Below, piece after piece: positions 1-7,456 of a stretch of DNA of 64,000 nucleotides. The translations under genes were made by a program, and so were the position numbers. Under the pieces are notes generated by a model. The model made no database searches. It was not told the origin of the DNA and saw nothing but the letters and a program-made list of their open reading frames with translations. The DNA comes from Streptomyces alboniger (GTDB lineage Bacteria; Actinomycetota; Actinomycetes; Streptomycetales; Streptomycetaceae). Every line of letters begins with the position of its first letter. Position 1 is the first letter of the stretch. Location of the stretch: positions 4,650,001 to 4,714,000 of the forward strand of contig NZ_CP023695.1 in NCBI RefSeq assembly GCF_008704395.1. Direction: 5' to 3'.

Positions 1-1258
1 CGCCTTCCTTGGCCCGCCCCTGGCGCGGCAGGTCCAGGGCCACGGCGGCGGCCGAGTCGCAGTACTCACGTACCGCGCTGGTCCGCGCCACCACGCGTCC
101 CCGGTGCACCACGATCCGGCTGTAAGCGAGCGACAGCGCGCCCGCGAGCCGGTCGCCGCGTACTGCGAGCAGCTCGGCGGGGAAGCCCGCCTCCACCCGG
201 ATCTCGGGCAGGCCCATGGCCGTCCGTGCCGCCCCGCTCACCGCGTCGTAGGCATCCTCGGGGCGCAGCCCGCACCGCGAGGCCAGCAGATACGCGGCCT
301 CCAGCGGATCCCCCCGCCCCACGGCGTTCGACACGTCCCGCATCGCCCCGCTCCCCGCAGCTACCCGCACCCCGGCCGACCGCAGCAGCCGCACCGGCGC
401 GAGCCCACGTCGCTCCGCGCTGCCGCAGCCGCCCTGGGGCAGGCAGATCACGGTCACACCGGCCGCCGCCAGCTGCTCGGCGGCGCGCGCGGCCAGCTCC
501 TTCGGCAGCCGCCCGAGGCCGCCGCACGGGCCGATCGTCACCCCGGCCCGCACCCCGGCCGCCATCGCCGCGAGCCGCCCGAGCCGTGCCGGATCGTCAC
601 CGTCCGTATGCAGGTCGACGGGGCAGCCGTGCTCGGCGGCAAGCTCCAGGACCGCCTCCGCGTACCCCGTCGGATCGGGGTCGAGATCCGGGCAACCGCC
701 CACTACGGAGGCGCCCATTTTCACCGCGTCCCGCAGCATCGCGAGCCCGTCGGCACCCGCGGCGCCGGTCAGCAGCCGCGGCACCGCGACGGCTGTCAGA
801 TCGACCAGCCCCCGCAGCGAGCGCCGCGCCTGGAGCACGGCCTCCATCGGGCCGAGCCCCTGGACGTCCCCGATCCGCACATGCGACCGCAGGGCCGTCG
901 CGCCGTGCCCGAGCTGGAGCAGAGCCGCCTCCGTGGCCCTGCGCTGCACGTCGGGGACGTCGTACGAGACCGGGCCCGGCACGTCCGCCGACAGCGCGGT
1001 GTCACCGTGGGCGTGCGGCTCGGCGGCGGCCGGCAGCAGCAGATAACCGGCGAGGTCCACGCGCGCGGCGTGCGCGGCCAGGCTGCCGACCGTGCCGACC
1101 GCCTCGATGCGCCCGCCGCCGAGCCGGACGTCCACGGTCCTGCCGTCGGTGAGCCGGGCGCCGCAGAGCAGCAGGGACCCTGAGTCGGCCGTGGGGTCGG
1201 AACCGGAGGAACCGGAGGAGCCGGAGGAGTGGGGCTGCTGCGGTTGGCTGTCGGGCAT
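1..1258 (-). CDS. Amidohydrolase-family protein (cytosine deaminase-like), 3' end outside window
   Basis: The frame reads leftward from an ATG at 1258 with AGGAG about 8 bases upstream and stays open to base 1, so the C-terminus is missing. After a Ser/Gly-rich start of about 25 residues come the beta-sandwich segment and the PHAHGD motif (His82, His84), the first metal ligands of cytosine deaminase-type amidohydrolases. A DLHTDGDD segment matches the CodA third-His region. The positions where CodA has SHTTAM and GHDDVFDP read IGPCGG and GSGAMRD, so two usual metal or catalytic residues look absent. It may be inactive or changed in chemistry. A TAGGCT -10 on the minus strand (1324-1329) could drive it. 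The family call is firm, the substrate unknown. Confidence 0.75.
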   Translation of the reverse strand, partial: MPDSQPQQPHSSGSSGSSGSDPTADSGSLLLCGARLTDGRTVDVRLGGGRIEAVGTVGSLAAHAARVDLAGYLLLPAAAEPHAHGDTALSADVPGPVSYDVPDVQRRATEAALLQLGHGATALRSHVRIGDVQGLGPMEAVLQARRSLRGLVDLTAVAVPRLLTGAAGADGLAMLRDAVKMGASVVGGCPDLDPDPTGYAEAVLELAAEHGCPVDLHTDGDDPARLGRLAAMAAGVRAGVTIGPCGGLGRLPKELAARAAEQLAAAGVTVICLPQGGCGSAERRGLAPVRLLRSAGVRVAAGSGAMRDVSNAVGRGDPLEAAYLLASRCGLRPEDAYDAVSGAARTAMGLPEIRVEAGFPAELLAVRGDRLAGALSLAYSRIVVHRGRVVARTSAVREYCDSAAAVALDLPRQGRAKEG

Positions 1259-1370
1259 CGCGCTCCTGGTGTTCGGGGGCGGCTGCTGTCGTTCGGGGCG
1301 TCAAGATCACGCAGCGTGTGCCGAGCCTAGGACGGCGAAACGTCCGCTTCGAGGAGGAGCGCAATAGTCG

Positions 1371-1439
1371 TACCGGTGTGGTGCCACGAGCCGTACCGGC
1401 GGGCTGTCACGAGCCGAATCGGTGTGGCGTCACAGCACG
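1371..1439. repeat. Three imperfect 23-bp tandem repeats
   Basis: Copies lie at 1371-1393, 1394-1416 and 1417-1439. Each has a CGG core followed by GTCAC or GCCAC; copies 1 and 2 end in CACGAGCCG. They lie between the divergent amidohydrolase start and the tRNA-Thr promoter. The remaining bases of this gap hold only putative promoter elements. Confidence 0.6.
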
Positions 1440-1506
1440 GACGAGGCATTCGGAGACCTCTGAGGCGGCCCTCCAGATCCCCCCGGACGGCCCTGGCGAA
1501 ACGGAT

Positions 1507-1536
1507 TTGGGCGATCGGCGACCAACCGTGTAATGT
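1507..1536 (+). promoter_or_regulatory. Promoter of tRNA-Thr/tRNA-Met
   Basis: TTGGGC (1507-1512), an 18-bp spacer and TAATGT (1531-1536) form a vegetative-type promoter. The expected start, near 1543, is about 5 bases before the mature tRNA-Thr 5' end. Confidence 0.6.
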
Positions 1537-1547
1537 CTTCATCGCTC

Positions 1548-1620
1548 GCCCCAATAGCTCAGTCGGTAGAGCGTCTCCATGGTAAGGAGAAGGTCTGCGG
1601 TTCGATTCCGCATTGGGGCT
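1548..1620 (+). tRNA. tRNA-Thr (anticodon GGT)
   Basis: This is a full 73-base cloverleaf. The acceptor GCCCCAA pairs with TTGGGGC (1613-1619), with discriminator T1620. The anticodon stem TCTCC/GGAGA encloses loop ATGGTAA, giving anticodon GGT for ACC/ACT codons. The T-arm has the TTCGATT loop. No CCA is encoded, as usual in Streptomyces. It lies 48 bases before tRNA-Met, probably in one transcript. Confidence 0.96.
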
Positions 1621-1668
1621 CTGATGTCGAGTGATCCTCGCCTTTCGGGCGAGGGGATCCGGCATCGC

Positions 1669-1741
1669 AGCGGTGTAGCTCAGTCGGTAGAGCAAGCGGC
1701 TCATAATCGCTGTGTCACCGGTTCAAGTCCGGTCACCGCTA
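1669..1741 (+). tRNA. tRNA-Met (anticodon CAT, elongator type)
   Basis: This is a 73-base cloverleaf. The acceptor AGCGGTG pairs with CACCGCT (1734-1740), with discriminator A1741. Anticodon loop CTCATAA gives CAT. The first acceptor pair A-T closes normally, whereas initiator tRNAs carry a mismatch there, so this is the elongator species. A small hairpin near 1635-1653 separates it from tRNA-Thr and may be a processing site. Confidence 0.94.
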
Positions 1742-1747
1742 CTCCTG

Positions 1748-1786
1748 GTAGCCGATTGTGGGGTCGGTCCTTCGATCGGCTACTCT
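1748..1786 (+). terminator. Hairpin after tRNA-Met overlapping rpmG -10
   Basis: GTAGCCGAT (1748-1756) pairs perfectly with ATCGGCTAC (1775-1783), followed by TCTTGT. The right arm overlaps TACTCT (1781-1786), a good -10 for rpmG. The element could therefore end the tRNA transcript while the next begins. Confidence 0.5.
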
Positions 1787-1829
1787 TGTATGCGTTCATC
1801 CGTCCATCCGTCCGTCAAGGAGCACTCAC

Positions 1830-1994
1830 GTGGCTGCCACCGACGTCCGCCCGAAGATCACGCTGGCCTGCGTGGAGTGCAAGGAGCGGAACTACATCAC
1901 CAAGAAGAACCGGCGTAACGACCCGGACCGTCTTGAGATGAAGAAGCACTGCCCGCGCTGCAACTCGCACACTGCTCACCGCGAAACGCGCTGA
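1830..1994 (+). CDS. rpmG: 50S ribosomal protein L33 (zinc-ribbon form)
   Basis: This 54-residue protein starts at a GTG preceded by AAGGAG at the right distance. Two CxxC pairs (Cys14/17 and Cys41/44) form the zinc ribbon, so it is the C+ form rather than the zinc-free paralog many streptomycetes keep under Zur control. L33 binds 23S rRNA near the E site. The gene follows two tRNAs and is closed by a strong terminator, making a compact translation unit upstream of the dehydratase pair. Confidence 0.97.
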   Translation: MAATDVRPKITLACVECKERNYITKKNRRNDPDRLEMKKHCPRCNSHTAHRETR

Positions 1995-2010
1995 CACACA
2001 GGCTCGTACA

Positions 2011-2053
2011 CGAGGCCGTCCCCGTTTGTGGGGGCGGCCTCGCGTCGTTTTTT
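2011..2053 (+). terminator. Intrinsic terminator after rpmG
   Basis: A 13-bp stem (2011-2023 with 2030-2042, one G-T pair) has a 6-base loop and is followed by a run of six T (2048-2053). This is one of the few U-tailed intrinsic terminators in the window. Confidence 0.85.
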
Positions 2054-2083
2054 ACGAAACCAACCACAGGAGGTACCGAGTCC

Positions 2084-2548
2084 ATGGCGCTCGACCAGTC
2101 CTTCGTGGGGCGGTCCTATCCGCCCACTGATCCTTATGAGGTCGGCCGGGAGAAGATCCGCGAGTTCGCCGAGGCGGTGGGGGACGCCAATCCCGCGTAC
2201 ACCGACAGGGAAACCGCCAAGGCACTCGGTCACCCCGATGTGATCGCCCCGCCGACTTTTGTGTTCGCGATCACTTTCAAGGCCGCGGGTGAGGTGTTCC
2301 GGGACCCGCAGCTGGGACTCGACTACAGCCGCGTCGTGCACGGCGACCAGAAGTTCGCCTACACCCGCCCGGTGCGCGCGGGGGACCGGCTCACGGTCAC
2401 CTCGACGATCGAGAGCATCAAGTCGCTCGCGGGCAACGACATCCTGGACGTCCGCGGCGAGGTCCACGACGAAGCCGGGGAGCACGTCGTGACCGCCTGG
2501 ACGAAGCTCGTCGCGCGTGCGGCGGAGCCCGCGGCAGAGGGGGCCTGA
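2084..2548 (+). CDS. hadA: MaoC-like (3R)-hydroxyacyl dehydratase, HadA-type subunit
   Basis: This 154-residue hot-dog-fold protein starts at an ATG with AGGAGG at 2068-2073. It matches the UPF0336/HadA family encoded beside rpmG in mycobacteria. The hydratase motif is degenerate here (GDANPAY in place of GDxNPxH), so this is likely the non-catalytic, substrate-binding half of a heterodimer with the next gene. In mycobacteria HadAB acts in FAS-II elongation toward mycolic acids. Streptomycetes make no mycolates, so the substrate here is unknown. Confidence 0.85.
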   Translation: MALDQSFVGRSYPPTDPYEVGREKIREFAEAVGDANPAYTDRETAKALGHPDVIAPPTFVFAITFKAAGEVFRDPQLGLDYSRVVHGDQKFAYTRPVRAGDRLTVTSTIESIKSLAGNDILDVRGEVHDEAGEHVVTAWTKLVARAAEPAAEGA

Positions 2549-2552
2549 AGCG

Positions 2553-2981
2553 ATGACGGCGAAGATTTCTTACGACGACGTCGAAGTCGGCACCGAGCTG
2601 CCGGCCCAGACCTTTCCCGTGACGCGCGCCACGCTCGTCCAGTACGCGGGCGCCTCGGGGGACTTCAACCCGATCCACTGGAACGAGAAGTTCGCGGTCG
2701 AGGTCGGCCTCCCCGACGTCATCGCGCACGGCATGCTCACCATGGCCGAGGCGATCCGTGTCGTGACCGACTGGGTGGGCGATCCGGGAGCGGTCGTCGA
2801 GTACGGCGTGCGCTTCACCAAGCCGGTCGTCGTCCCCAACGACGACAAGGGCGCCACCATAGAGGTCGGCGCCAAGGTCGCGGCCAAGCTGGACGACAGG
2901 CGCGTCCGGGTCGACCTGCTCGCTAAGAGCGCGGACCAGAAGGTCCTCGGCATGTCGCGGGCGGTCGTGCAGCTGGCCTGA
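2553..2981 (+). CDS. hadB: MaoC-like (3R)-hydroxyacyl dehydratase, HadB-type catalytic subunit
   Basis: This 142-residue protein, the length of mycobacterial HadB, begins four bases after the hadA stop. It carries the intact hydratase-2 motif GDFNPIH, with catalytic Asp37 and His42. The ATG at 2553 gives the family length; an upstream in-frame start would run into hadA. It probably forms a heterodimer with the preceding gene that dehydrates a 3-hydroxyacyl thioester. A third subunit (HadC) is not present here. Confidence 0.86.
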   Translation: MTAKISYDDVEVGTELPAQTFPVTRATLVQYAGASGDFNPIHWNEKFAVEVGLPDVIAHGMLTMAEAIRVVTDWVGDPGAVVEYGVRFTKPVVVPNDDKGATIEVGAKVAAKLDDRRVRVDLLAKSADQKVLGMSRAVVQLA

Positions 2982-3004
2982 CGGTTGGCCGTTCACGGAT
3001 ACGC

Positions 3005-3041
3005 GGTAAGGGGCGCCCTCCATTGAGGAGCGCCCCTTACC
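3005..3041 (+). terminator. Terminator after hadB
   Basis: A 12-bp perfect stem (3005-3016 with 3030-3041) continues inward through CCTC/GAGG, leaving a small loop. There is no long U tail, which is common in Streptomyces. Confidence 0.75.
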
Positions 3042-3064
3042 TGTACGTCCCCCGACCATGCCCC

Positions 3065-3094
3065 TTGACCTGCTTAGTGATTGGCCACTAACTT
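3065..3094 (+). promoter_or_regulatory. Promoter with TetR operator, copy 1
   Basis: TTGACC (3065-3070), an 18-bp spacer and TAACTT (3089-3094) form a promoter. Inside it lies the palindrome TTAGT-N8-ACTAA (3074-3091), covering the spacer and half of the -10. The same palindrome with identical spacing precedes the MFS gene at 3705-3722. This is the expected layout for an autorepressing TetR protein. Confidence 0.65.
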
Positions 3095-3100
3095 ACTCGC

Positions 3101-3658
3101 ATGGTCAGGATGAGCGCAGAGGAGCGGCGCGAGAGCGTCATCCGCGCGGCGATGGTCGAATTCGCGCGCGGCGGCTACAAGGGCACCTCCACCGAGGTGA
3201 TCGCCAAGCGCGTGGGCGTCTCCCAGCCGTACCTCTTCCGCCTCTTCCCGAGCAAGCAGGCCATCTTCCTCGCCGCGTCCCTGCGATGCAGCCAGGAGAT
3301 CACCGAGGTCTTCAGGCGGGCATCCGAAGGGCTGGAGGCGGAGGAGGCCGCGCATGCCATGGGGGAGGCCTATCGGGCGCTCATCGCCGATGACCCGGAC
3401 AAGCTGCTCATGCAGATGCAGATGTACGTCGCGGTGGCCTCCGCGGAGGCGTCCGGGGACCGGGAGTTCGGCGAGGCGCTGCGCGCCGCCTGGATGGAGA
3501 TGTACGACACGGTCAGCCTGGCTCTGGGTGCCGACATCGACGAGGGGACGACATTCCTCGCGTACGGGATGCTGATCAATGTCCTGGTGTCGTTGGGCTA
3601 CCGGCCCGATCACCGCGTGTGGAACGGCTTCGATCACTCGGTGCAGTCCTCGGAGTAG
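3101..3658 (+). CDS. TetR-family transcriptional regulator
   Basis: The protein has 185 residues. The N-terminal HTH reads RRESVIRAAMVEF, then a TSTEVIAKRVGVSQPYLF recognition segment, the classic TetR layout (about residues 8-55). The rest is a helical ligand domain of usual length. No Shine-Dalgarno is visible. The ATG at 3101 sits 7 bases after the TAACTT -10, so the mRNA is probably leaderless; a second ATG at 3110 is the alternative. Shared palindromes before this gene and the exporter downstream suggest it represses both. The inducer is unknown. Confidence 0.88.
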   Translation: MVRMSAEERRESVIRAAMVEFARGGYKGTSTEVIAKRVGVSQPYLFRLFPSKQAIFLAASLRCSQEITEVFRRASEGLEAEEAAHAMGEAYRALIADDPDKLLMQMQMYVAVASAEASGDREFGEALRAAWMEMYDTVSLALGADIDEGTTFLAYGMLINVLVSLGYRPDHRVWNGFDHSVQSSE

Positions 3659-3704
3659 GTCACGACCGTCCCGCAGGAGGTGCGTTTCTTCGCGCCCGCG
3701 AAAG

Positions 3705-3722
3705 TTAGTAATCAATAACTAA
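3705..3722. promoter_or_regulatory. TetR operator, copy 2, before the MFS gene
   Basis: This is TTAGT-N8-ACTAA with the same arm sequence and spacing as the copy at 3074-3091, here extended to GTTAGT/ACTAAC. It lies 28 bases before the MFS start codon, where it could block transcription or read-through. Confidence 0.6.
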
Positions 3723-3749
3723 CCAATCAACCGCCCACAGGGGGAAGCA

Positions 3750-5192
3750 ATGCCACAGAAGACCGCGCGGGCCGGGGGAGCGGCCTGGGCCCTGGTCATC
3801 ACCAGCGCCGCCGGATTCATGGCGGCTCTCGACAACCTCGTCGTCACCACCGCCCTGCCGTCCATCCGCGAGGACCTCGGGGGAGGGCTGCACGACCTGG
3901 AGTGGACGGTGAGCGCCTACACCCTCACCTTCGCCGTGCTCCTCATGTTCGGCGCGGCCCTGGGCGACCGCTTCGGCCGCCGCAAGCTCTTCGTCATCGG
4001 CCTCACGGTCTTCACCGGGGCCTCCGCCGCAGCGGCCCTCGCACCCGGCATCGAGGCCCTGATCGCCGCCCGCGCGGTACAGGGCGTCGGCGCCGCGATC
4101 ATGATGCCGCTCACGCTGACCCTCCTGACGGCCGCCGTGCCCGAGGCCAAGCGTGGAATGGCGTACGGAATATGGGGCGCCGTCAACGGCCTCGCGGTCG
4201 CTAGCGGCCCACTCATCGGGGGCAGCCTCACCGAGCACGCCTCCTGGCAGTGGATCTTCTGGCTGAACGTTCCGCTCGGCCTGGCCCTGCTACCGCTCGC
4301 CCGCTTCCGCCTCGCCGAGTCGCACGCCCCCGGAGCGCGCCTCGACATCACGGGCACCCTGCTCGCCAGCGGCGGCCTCTTCGGAATCGTGTACGCCCTG
4401 ATCCGCGGGCCCCTCGACGGCTGGACCGGCGTCACCGTACTCGGCAGCCTCGTCGCGGGCGCCGCGCTGCTCGGCGGCTTCGTGCGCCACGGGATACGCC
4501 ACAAGGCGCCGATGCTGCCGATGCGCCTCTTCCGCAGCCTGGCGTTCTCCGGCATCAACGCCGCGAGCCTGCTGATGTTCCTGGGGATGTTCGGCTCGAT
4601 CTTCCTGCTCAGCCAGTACATGCAGATCGTCCTCCGCTACTCGCCCACCGAGGCGGGGCTGCGGATGCTGCCCTGGACCGGCATGCCGATGCTCGTCTCA
4701 CCCCTCGCGGGCTACCTCTCCGACCGGTTCGGCGGCCGCCCTGTCGTCGCCGCAGGGCTCTTCCTCCAGGCCACCGGCCTCGGCTGGTACGCCGTCGTGG
4801 TCGCGCCCGACGCCGCGTACACCGTGCAACTCCCGGCCCTGATCATCAGCGGTATCGGCATGTCCCTGTTCTTCGCCCCCGCCTCCAACCTGGTCATGTC
4901 CGGCGTCCGGCCGCACGAGCAGGGCATCGCTTCCGGCGCCAACAACGCGCTGCGCGAGGTCGGCGGCGCCCTCGGCATCGCCGTGATGTCCTCGATCTTC
5001 TCGGCCCACGGCGGCTACGGCTCCCCGTGGAACTTCGTGGACGGCCTGGAGCCCGCGCTGTGGGTGGGTGCCGCGATGGTGGTCCTCGCCGCGGTGGCCG
5101 TGCTGTGCATCCCCGGCCGTCAGAAGACCGGCGTGCCCGCGTCCGGCCAGGAGGTGCGCTTGGGGCGCCAGGACGCCCGGGTCGACGCCTGA
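3750..5192 (+). CDS. MFS transporter, DHA2 (EmrB/QacA-like) drug exporter
   Basis: This 480-residue protein has about 14 hydrophobic segments. Motif A (GDRFGRRKLF) follows TM2, and the first helix has the LDNLVVTTALP pattern typical of DHA2 proton-coupled exporters. A GGGGAAG Shine-Dalgarno lies before the ATG. With its TetR neighbour and the shared operator it forms a regulated efflux module. The substrate cannot be read from sequence; toxic hydrophobic compounds or antibiotics are usual for the family. Confidence 0.9.
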   Translation: MPQKTARAGGAAWALVITSAAGFMAALDNLVVTTALPSIREDLGGGLHDLEWTVSAYTLTFAVLLMFGAALGDRFGRRKLFVIGLTVFTGASAAAALAPGIEALIAARAVQGVGAAIMMPLTLTLLTAAVPEAKRGMAYGIWGAVNGLAVASGPLIGGSLTEHASWQWIFWLNVPLGLALLPLARFRLAESHAPGARLDITGTLLASGGLFGIVYALIRGPLDGWTGVTVLGSLVAGAALLGGFVRHGIRHKAPMLPMRLFRSLAFSGINAASLLMFLGMFGSIFLLSQYMQIVLRYSPTEAGLRMLPWTGMPMLVSPLAGYLSDRFGGRPVVAAGLFLQATGLGWYAVVVAPDAAYTVQLPALIISGIGMSLFFAPASNLVMSGVRPHEQGIASGANNALREVGGALGIAVMSSIFSAHGGYGSPWNFVDGLEPALWVGAAMVVLAAVAVLCIPGRQKTGVPASGQEVRLGRQDARVDA

Positions 5193-5206
5193 CCGCTCGT
5201 ACGGAC

Positions 5207-5234
5207 ACGGCCCCGCCGGGACCGGCGGGGCCGT
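5207..5234 (+). terminator. Terminator between MFS gene and murB
   Basis: ACGGCCCCGCCGG (5207-5219) pairs perfectly with 5222-5234, followed by TCTCGTACTCT. The hairpin ends 18 bases before the murB start, so murB needs its own start signal. TACTCT (5240-5245) is a fitting -10 for a leaderless murB mRNA. Confidence 0.75.
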
Positions 5235-5252
5235 TCTCGTACTCTTGAGCAC

Positions 5253-6308
5253 GTGCAGGAACTCCACGACGCCCCCCTCGCCCCGCTGACCACCTTCCGT
5301 CTCGGTGGCCCCGCGACCCGCCTGATCACCGCGACGACCGACGCCGAGGTGATCGCCGCCGTCCGCGAGGCCGACGACACCGGCACCCCGCTGCTGCTCA
5401 TCGGCGGCGGCTCGAACCTGGTCATCGGCGACAATGGCTTCGACGGGACCGCCCTGCGCATCGCCACCCAAGGCTTCGAACTCGACGGTACGAGGCTGGA
5501 GCTGGCGGCCGGCGAGACCTGGACGGACGCGGTCGCCCGCACCGTCGAGGCGGGCCTCGCGGGCATCGAGTGCCTCGCCGGGATCCCCGGCTCCGCGGGC
5601 GCGACGCCGATCCAGAACGTGGGGGCGTACGGCCAGGAAGTGTCGTCCACGATCACCGAAGTGGTCGCGTACGACCGAAAGACGCGCGAGACGGTCGTCA
5701 TTCCGAACGCCGAGTGTGACTTCTCGTACCGCCACAGCCGCTTCAAGGCCGACCCCGAGCGCTTCGTGGTCCTGCGGGTCCGCTTCGAACTGGAGGACGC
5801 GCAGGGGATGAGCGCCCCCCTGAAGTACCCCGAGACGGCCCGCGCGCTCGGCGTCGAGGCGGGCGAGCGCGTCCCCGCGGCGGCCGCCCGCGAGACGGTC
5901 CTGAAGCTCCGCGCGGGCAAAGGCATGGTGCTCGACCCCGAGGACCACGACAGCTGGTCGGCCGGATCCTTCTTCACCAACCCGATCCTCACCGACGAGG
6001 AGTTCGCGGCCTTCCACGCGCGCGTGGCCGACCGCCTCGGGCCGGACACCGCCCCGCCCGCCTTCCCGACGGGCGACGGCCACGTGAAGACCTCCGCCGC
6101 CTGGCTCATCGACAAGGCCGGCTTCACCAAGGGCTACGGAGAGGGCCGGGCCCGCATCTCCACCAAGCACACCCTCGCCCTCACCAACCGCGGTGGCGCG
6201 ACCACCGAGGACCTGCTGGCCCTCGCCCGCGAGGTCGTCGCCGGAGTGCGGGACGCCTTCGGGATCACGCTGGTCAACGAACCGGTGACGGTCGGCGTCA
6301 GCCTGTAG
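5253..6308 (+). CDS. murB: UDP-N-acetylenolpyruvoylglucosamine reductase (MurB)
   Basis: This 351-residue FAD enzyme reduces UDP-GlcNAc-enolpyruvate to UDP-MurNAc with NADPH, the second committed step of peptidoglycan precursor synthesis, in the cytosol. FAD-binding IGGGSNLVIGD, NVGAYGQE and the active-site Ser segment SAGSFFTNP are all present. The start is a GTG with no clear Shine-Dalgarno, 7 bases after a TACTCT -10, so a leaderless mRNA is likely. Its 3' end overlaps the convergent adenosine deaminase gene by 11 bases. Confidence 0.95.
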   Translation: MQELHDAPLAPLTTFRLGGPATRLITATTDAEVIAAVREADDTGTPLLLIGGGSNLVIGDNGFDGTALRIATQGFELDGTRLELAAGETWTDAVARTVEAGLAGIECLAGIPGSAGATPIQNVGAYGQEVSSTITEVVAYDRKTRETVVIPNAECDFSYRHSRFKADPERFVVLRVRFELEDAQGMSAPLKYPETARALGVEAGERVPAAAARETVLKLRAGKGMVLDPEDHDSWSAGSFFTNPILTDEEFAAFHARVADRLGPDTAPPAFPTGDGHVKTSAAWLIDKAGFTKGYGEGRARISTKHTLALTNRGGATTEDLLALAREVVAGVRDAFGITLVNEPVTVGVSL

Positions 6309-7326
6309 GGGCGGTCAGCCAGGCGTCGACCCCGGACAGCAGCTTCTCCCGTACGTCGACGGGGGCGGCCGAGCCGCGGATCGACTGCCGCGCCAGCTCG
6401 GCCAGTTCGGCATCGTCGAAGCCGTGGTGCTCGCGCGCGATGTCGTACTGGGCGGCGAGACGCGACCCGAAGAGCAGCGGGTCGTCGGCGCCGAGCGCCA
6501 TCGGGACCCCGGCGTCGAACAGGGTCCGCAGCGGCACGTCCTCCGGCTTCTCGTAGACCCCGAGGGCGACGTTGGACGCCGGGCACACCTCGCACGTGAC
6601 ACCCCGGTCCGCGAGCCGCTTCAAGAGCCGCGGGTCCTCGGCGGCCCGCACCCCGTGCCCGATGCGCACCGCGTCCAGGTCGTCCAGGCAGTCCCGCACC
6701 GAAGCAGGCCCCGTCAGCTCACCGCCGTGCGGCGCCGCGAGCAGCCCGCCGTCCCGCGCGATGGCGAACGCCCGGTCGAAGTCCCGCGCCATGCCGCGCC
6801 GCTCGTCGTTCGAGAGCCCGAAGCCGACGACGCCCCGGTCCGCGTAGCGCACCGCGAGCCGGGCCAGCGTGCGCGCGTCCAGCGGATGCTTCATGCGGTT
6901 CGCGGCGACGAGGACGCGTATCCCGAGGCCGGTCTCCCGCGAGGCGCTCTCGACGGCGTCCAGGATGATTTCCAGGGCCGGGATGAGCCCCCCGAGCCGT
7001 GGCGCGTACGAGGTCGGGTCCACCTGGATCTCCAGCCACCCCGAACCGTCCCGCAGATCCTCCTCCGCGGCCTCCCGCACCAGCCGCTGGATGTCCTCGG
7101 GCTCCCGCAGACACGAGCGCGCCGCGTCGTAGAGCCGCTGGAAGCGGAACCAGCCCCGCTCATCGGTGGCGCGCAGTTTCGGCGGTTCGGCGCCGGTCAG
7201 CGCGTCCGGGAGCCGTACCCCGTACTTGTCGGCGAGTTCGAGCAGGGTGGCCGGCCGCATCGACCCGGTGAAGTGCAGGTGCAGATGGGCCTTCGGCAGC
7301 TCTCTTACGTCTCGTACGCGCTCCAT
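6298..7326 (-). CDS. add: Adenosine deaminase
   Basis: The protein has 342 residues from the ATG at 7326 (an in-frame GTG at 7374 would add 16). All metal and catalytic signatures are present: HLHLHFTG (HxH), APHGGE (His and catalytic Glu), RIGHG (His) and GADDP (two Asp). It hydrolyses adenosine or deoxyadenosine to inosine in purine salvage. Streptomycetes usually carry several ADA-like paralogs, so a related substrate is possible. The stop codon overlaps murB. Confidence 0.9.
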   Translation of the reverse strand: MERVRDVRELPKAHLHLHFTGSMRPATLLELADKYGVRLPDALTGAEPPKLRATDERGWFRFQRLYDAARSCLREPEDIQRLVREAAEEDLRDGSGWLEIQVDPTSYAPRLGGLIPALEIILDAVESASRETGLGIRVLVAANRMKHPLDARTLARLAVRYADRGVVGFGLSNDERRGMARDFDRAFAIARDGGLLAAPHGGELTGPASVRDCLDDLDAVRIGHGVRAAEDPRLLKRLADRGVTCEVCPASNVALGVYEKPEDVPLRTLFDAGVPMALGADDPLLFGSRLAAQYDIAREHHGFDDAELAELARQSIRGSAAPVDVREKLLSGVDAWLTAPTG

Positions 7327-7401
7327 TCCAGGATCTTGCCGTACGCACCTGGTGTCCCGGTAGCGCCTTTCCACCTTCGTGGGCTTCCCCGAACGCAGAA
7401 A

Positions 7402-7432
7402 CGGGCCGCCTCTCCGGTGGAGAGACGGCCCG
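7402..7432 (-). terminator. Terminator of aspC (minus strand)
   Basis: CGGGCCG (7402-7408) pairs with CGGCCCG (7426-7432) and CTCTCC with GGAGAG inside. Read on the minus strand the hairpin is followed by TTTCTG, which fits intrinsic termination of the gene at 7457-8683. Confidence 0.75.
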
Positions 7433-7456
7433 CACGCACGCGTGGCGCGCCCGACC

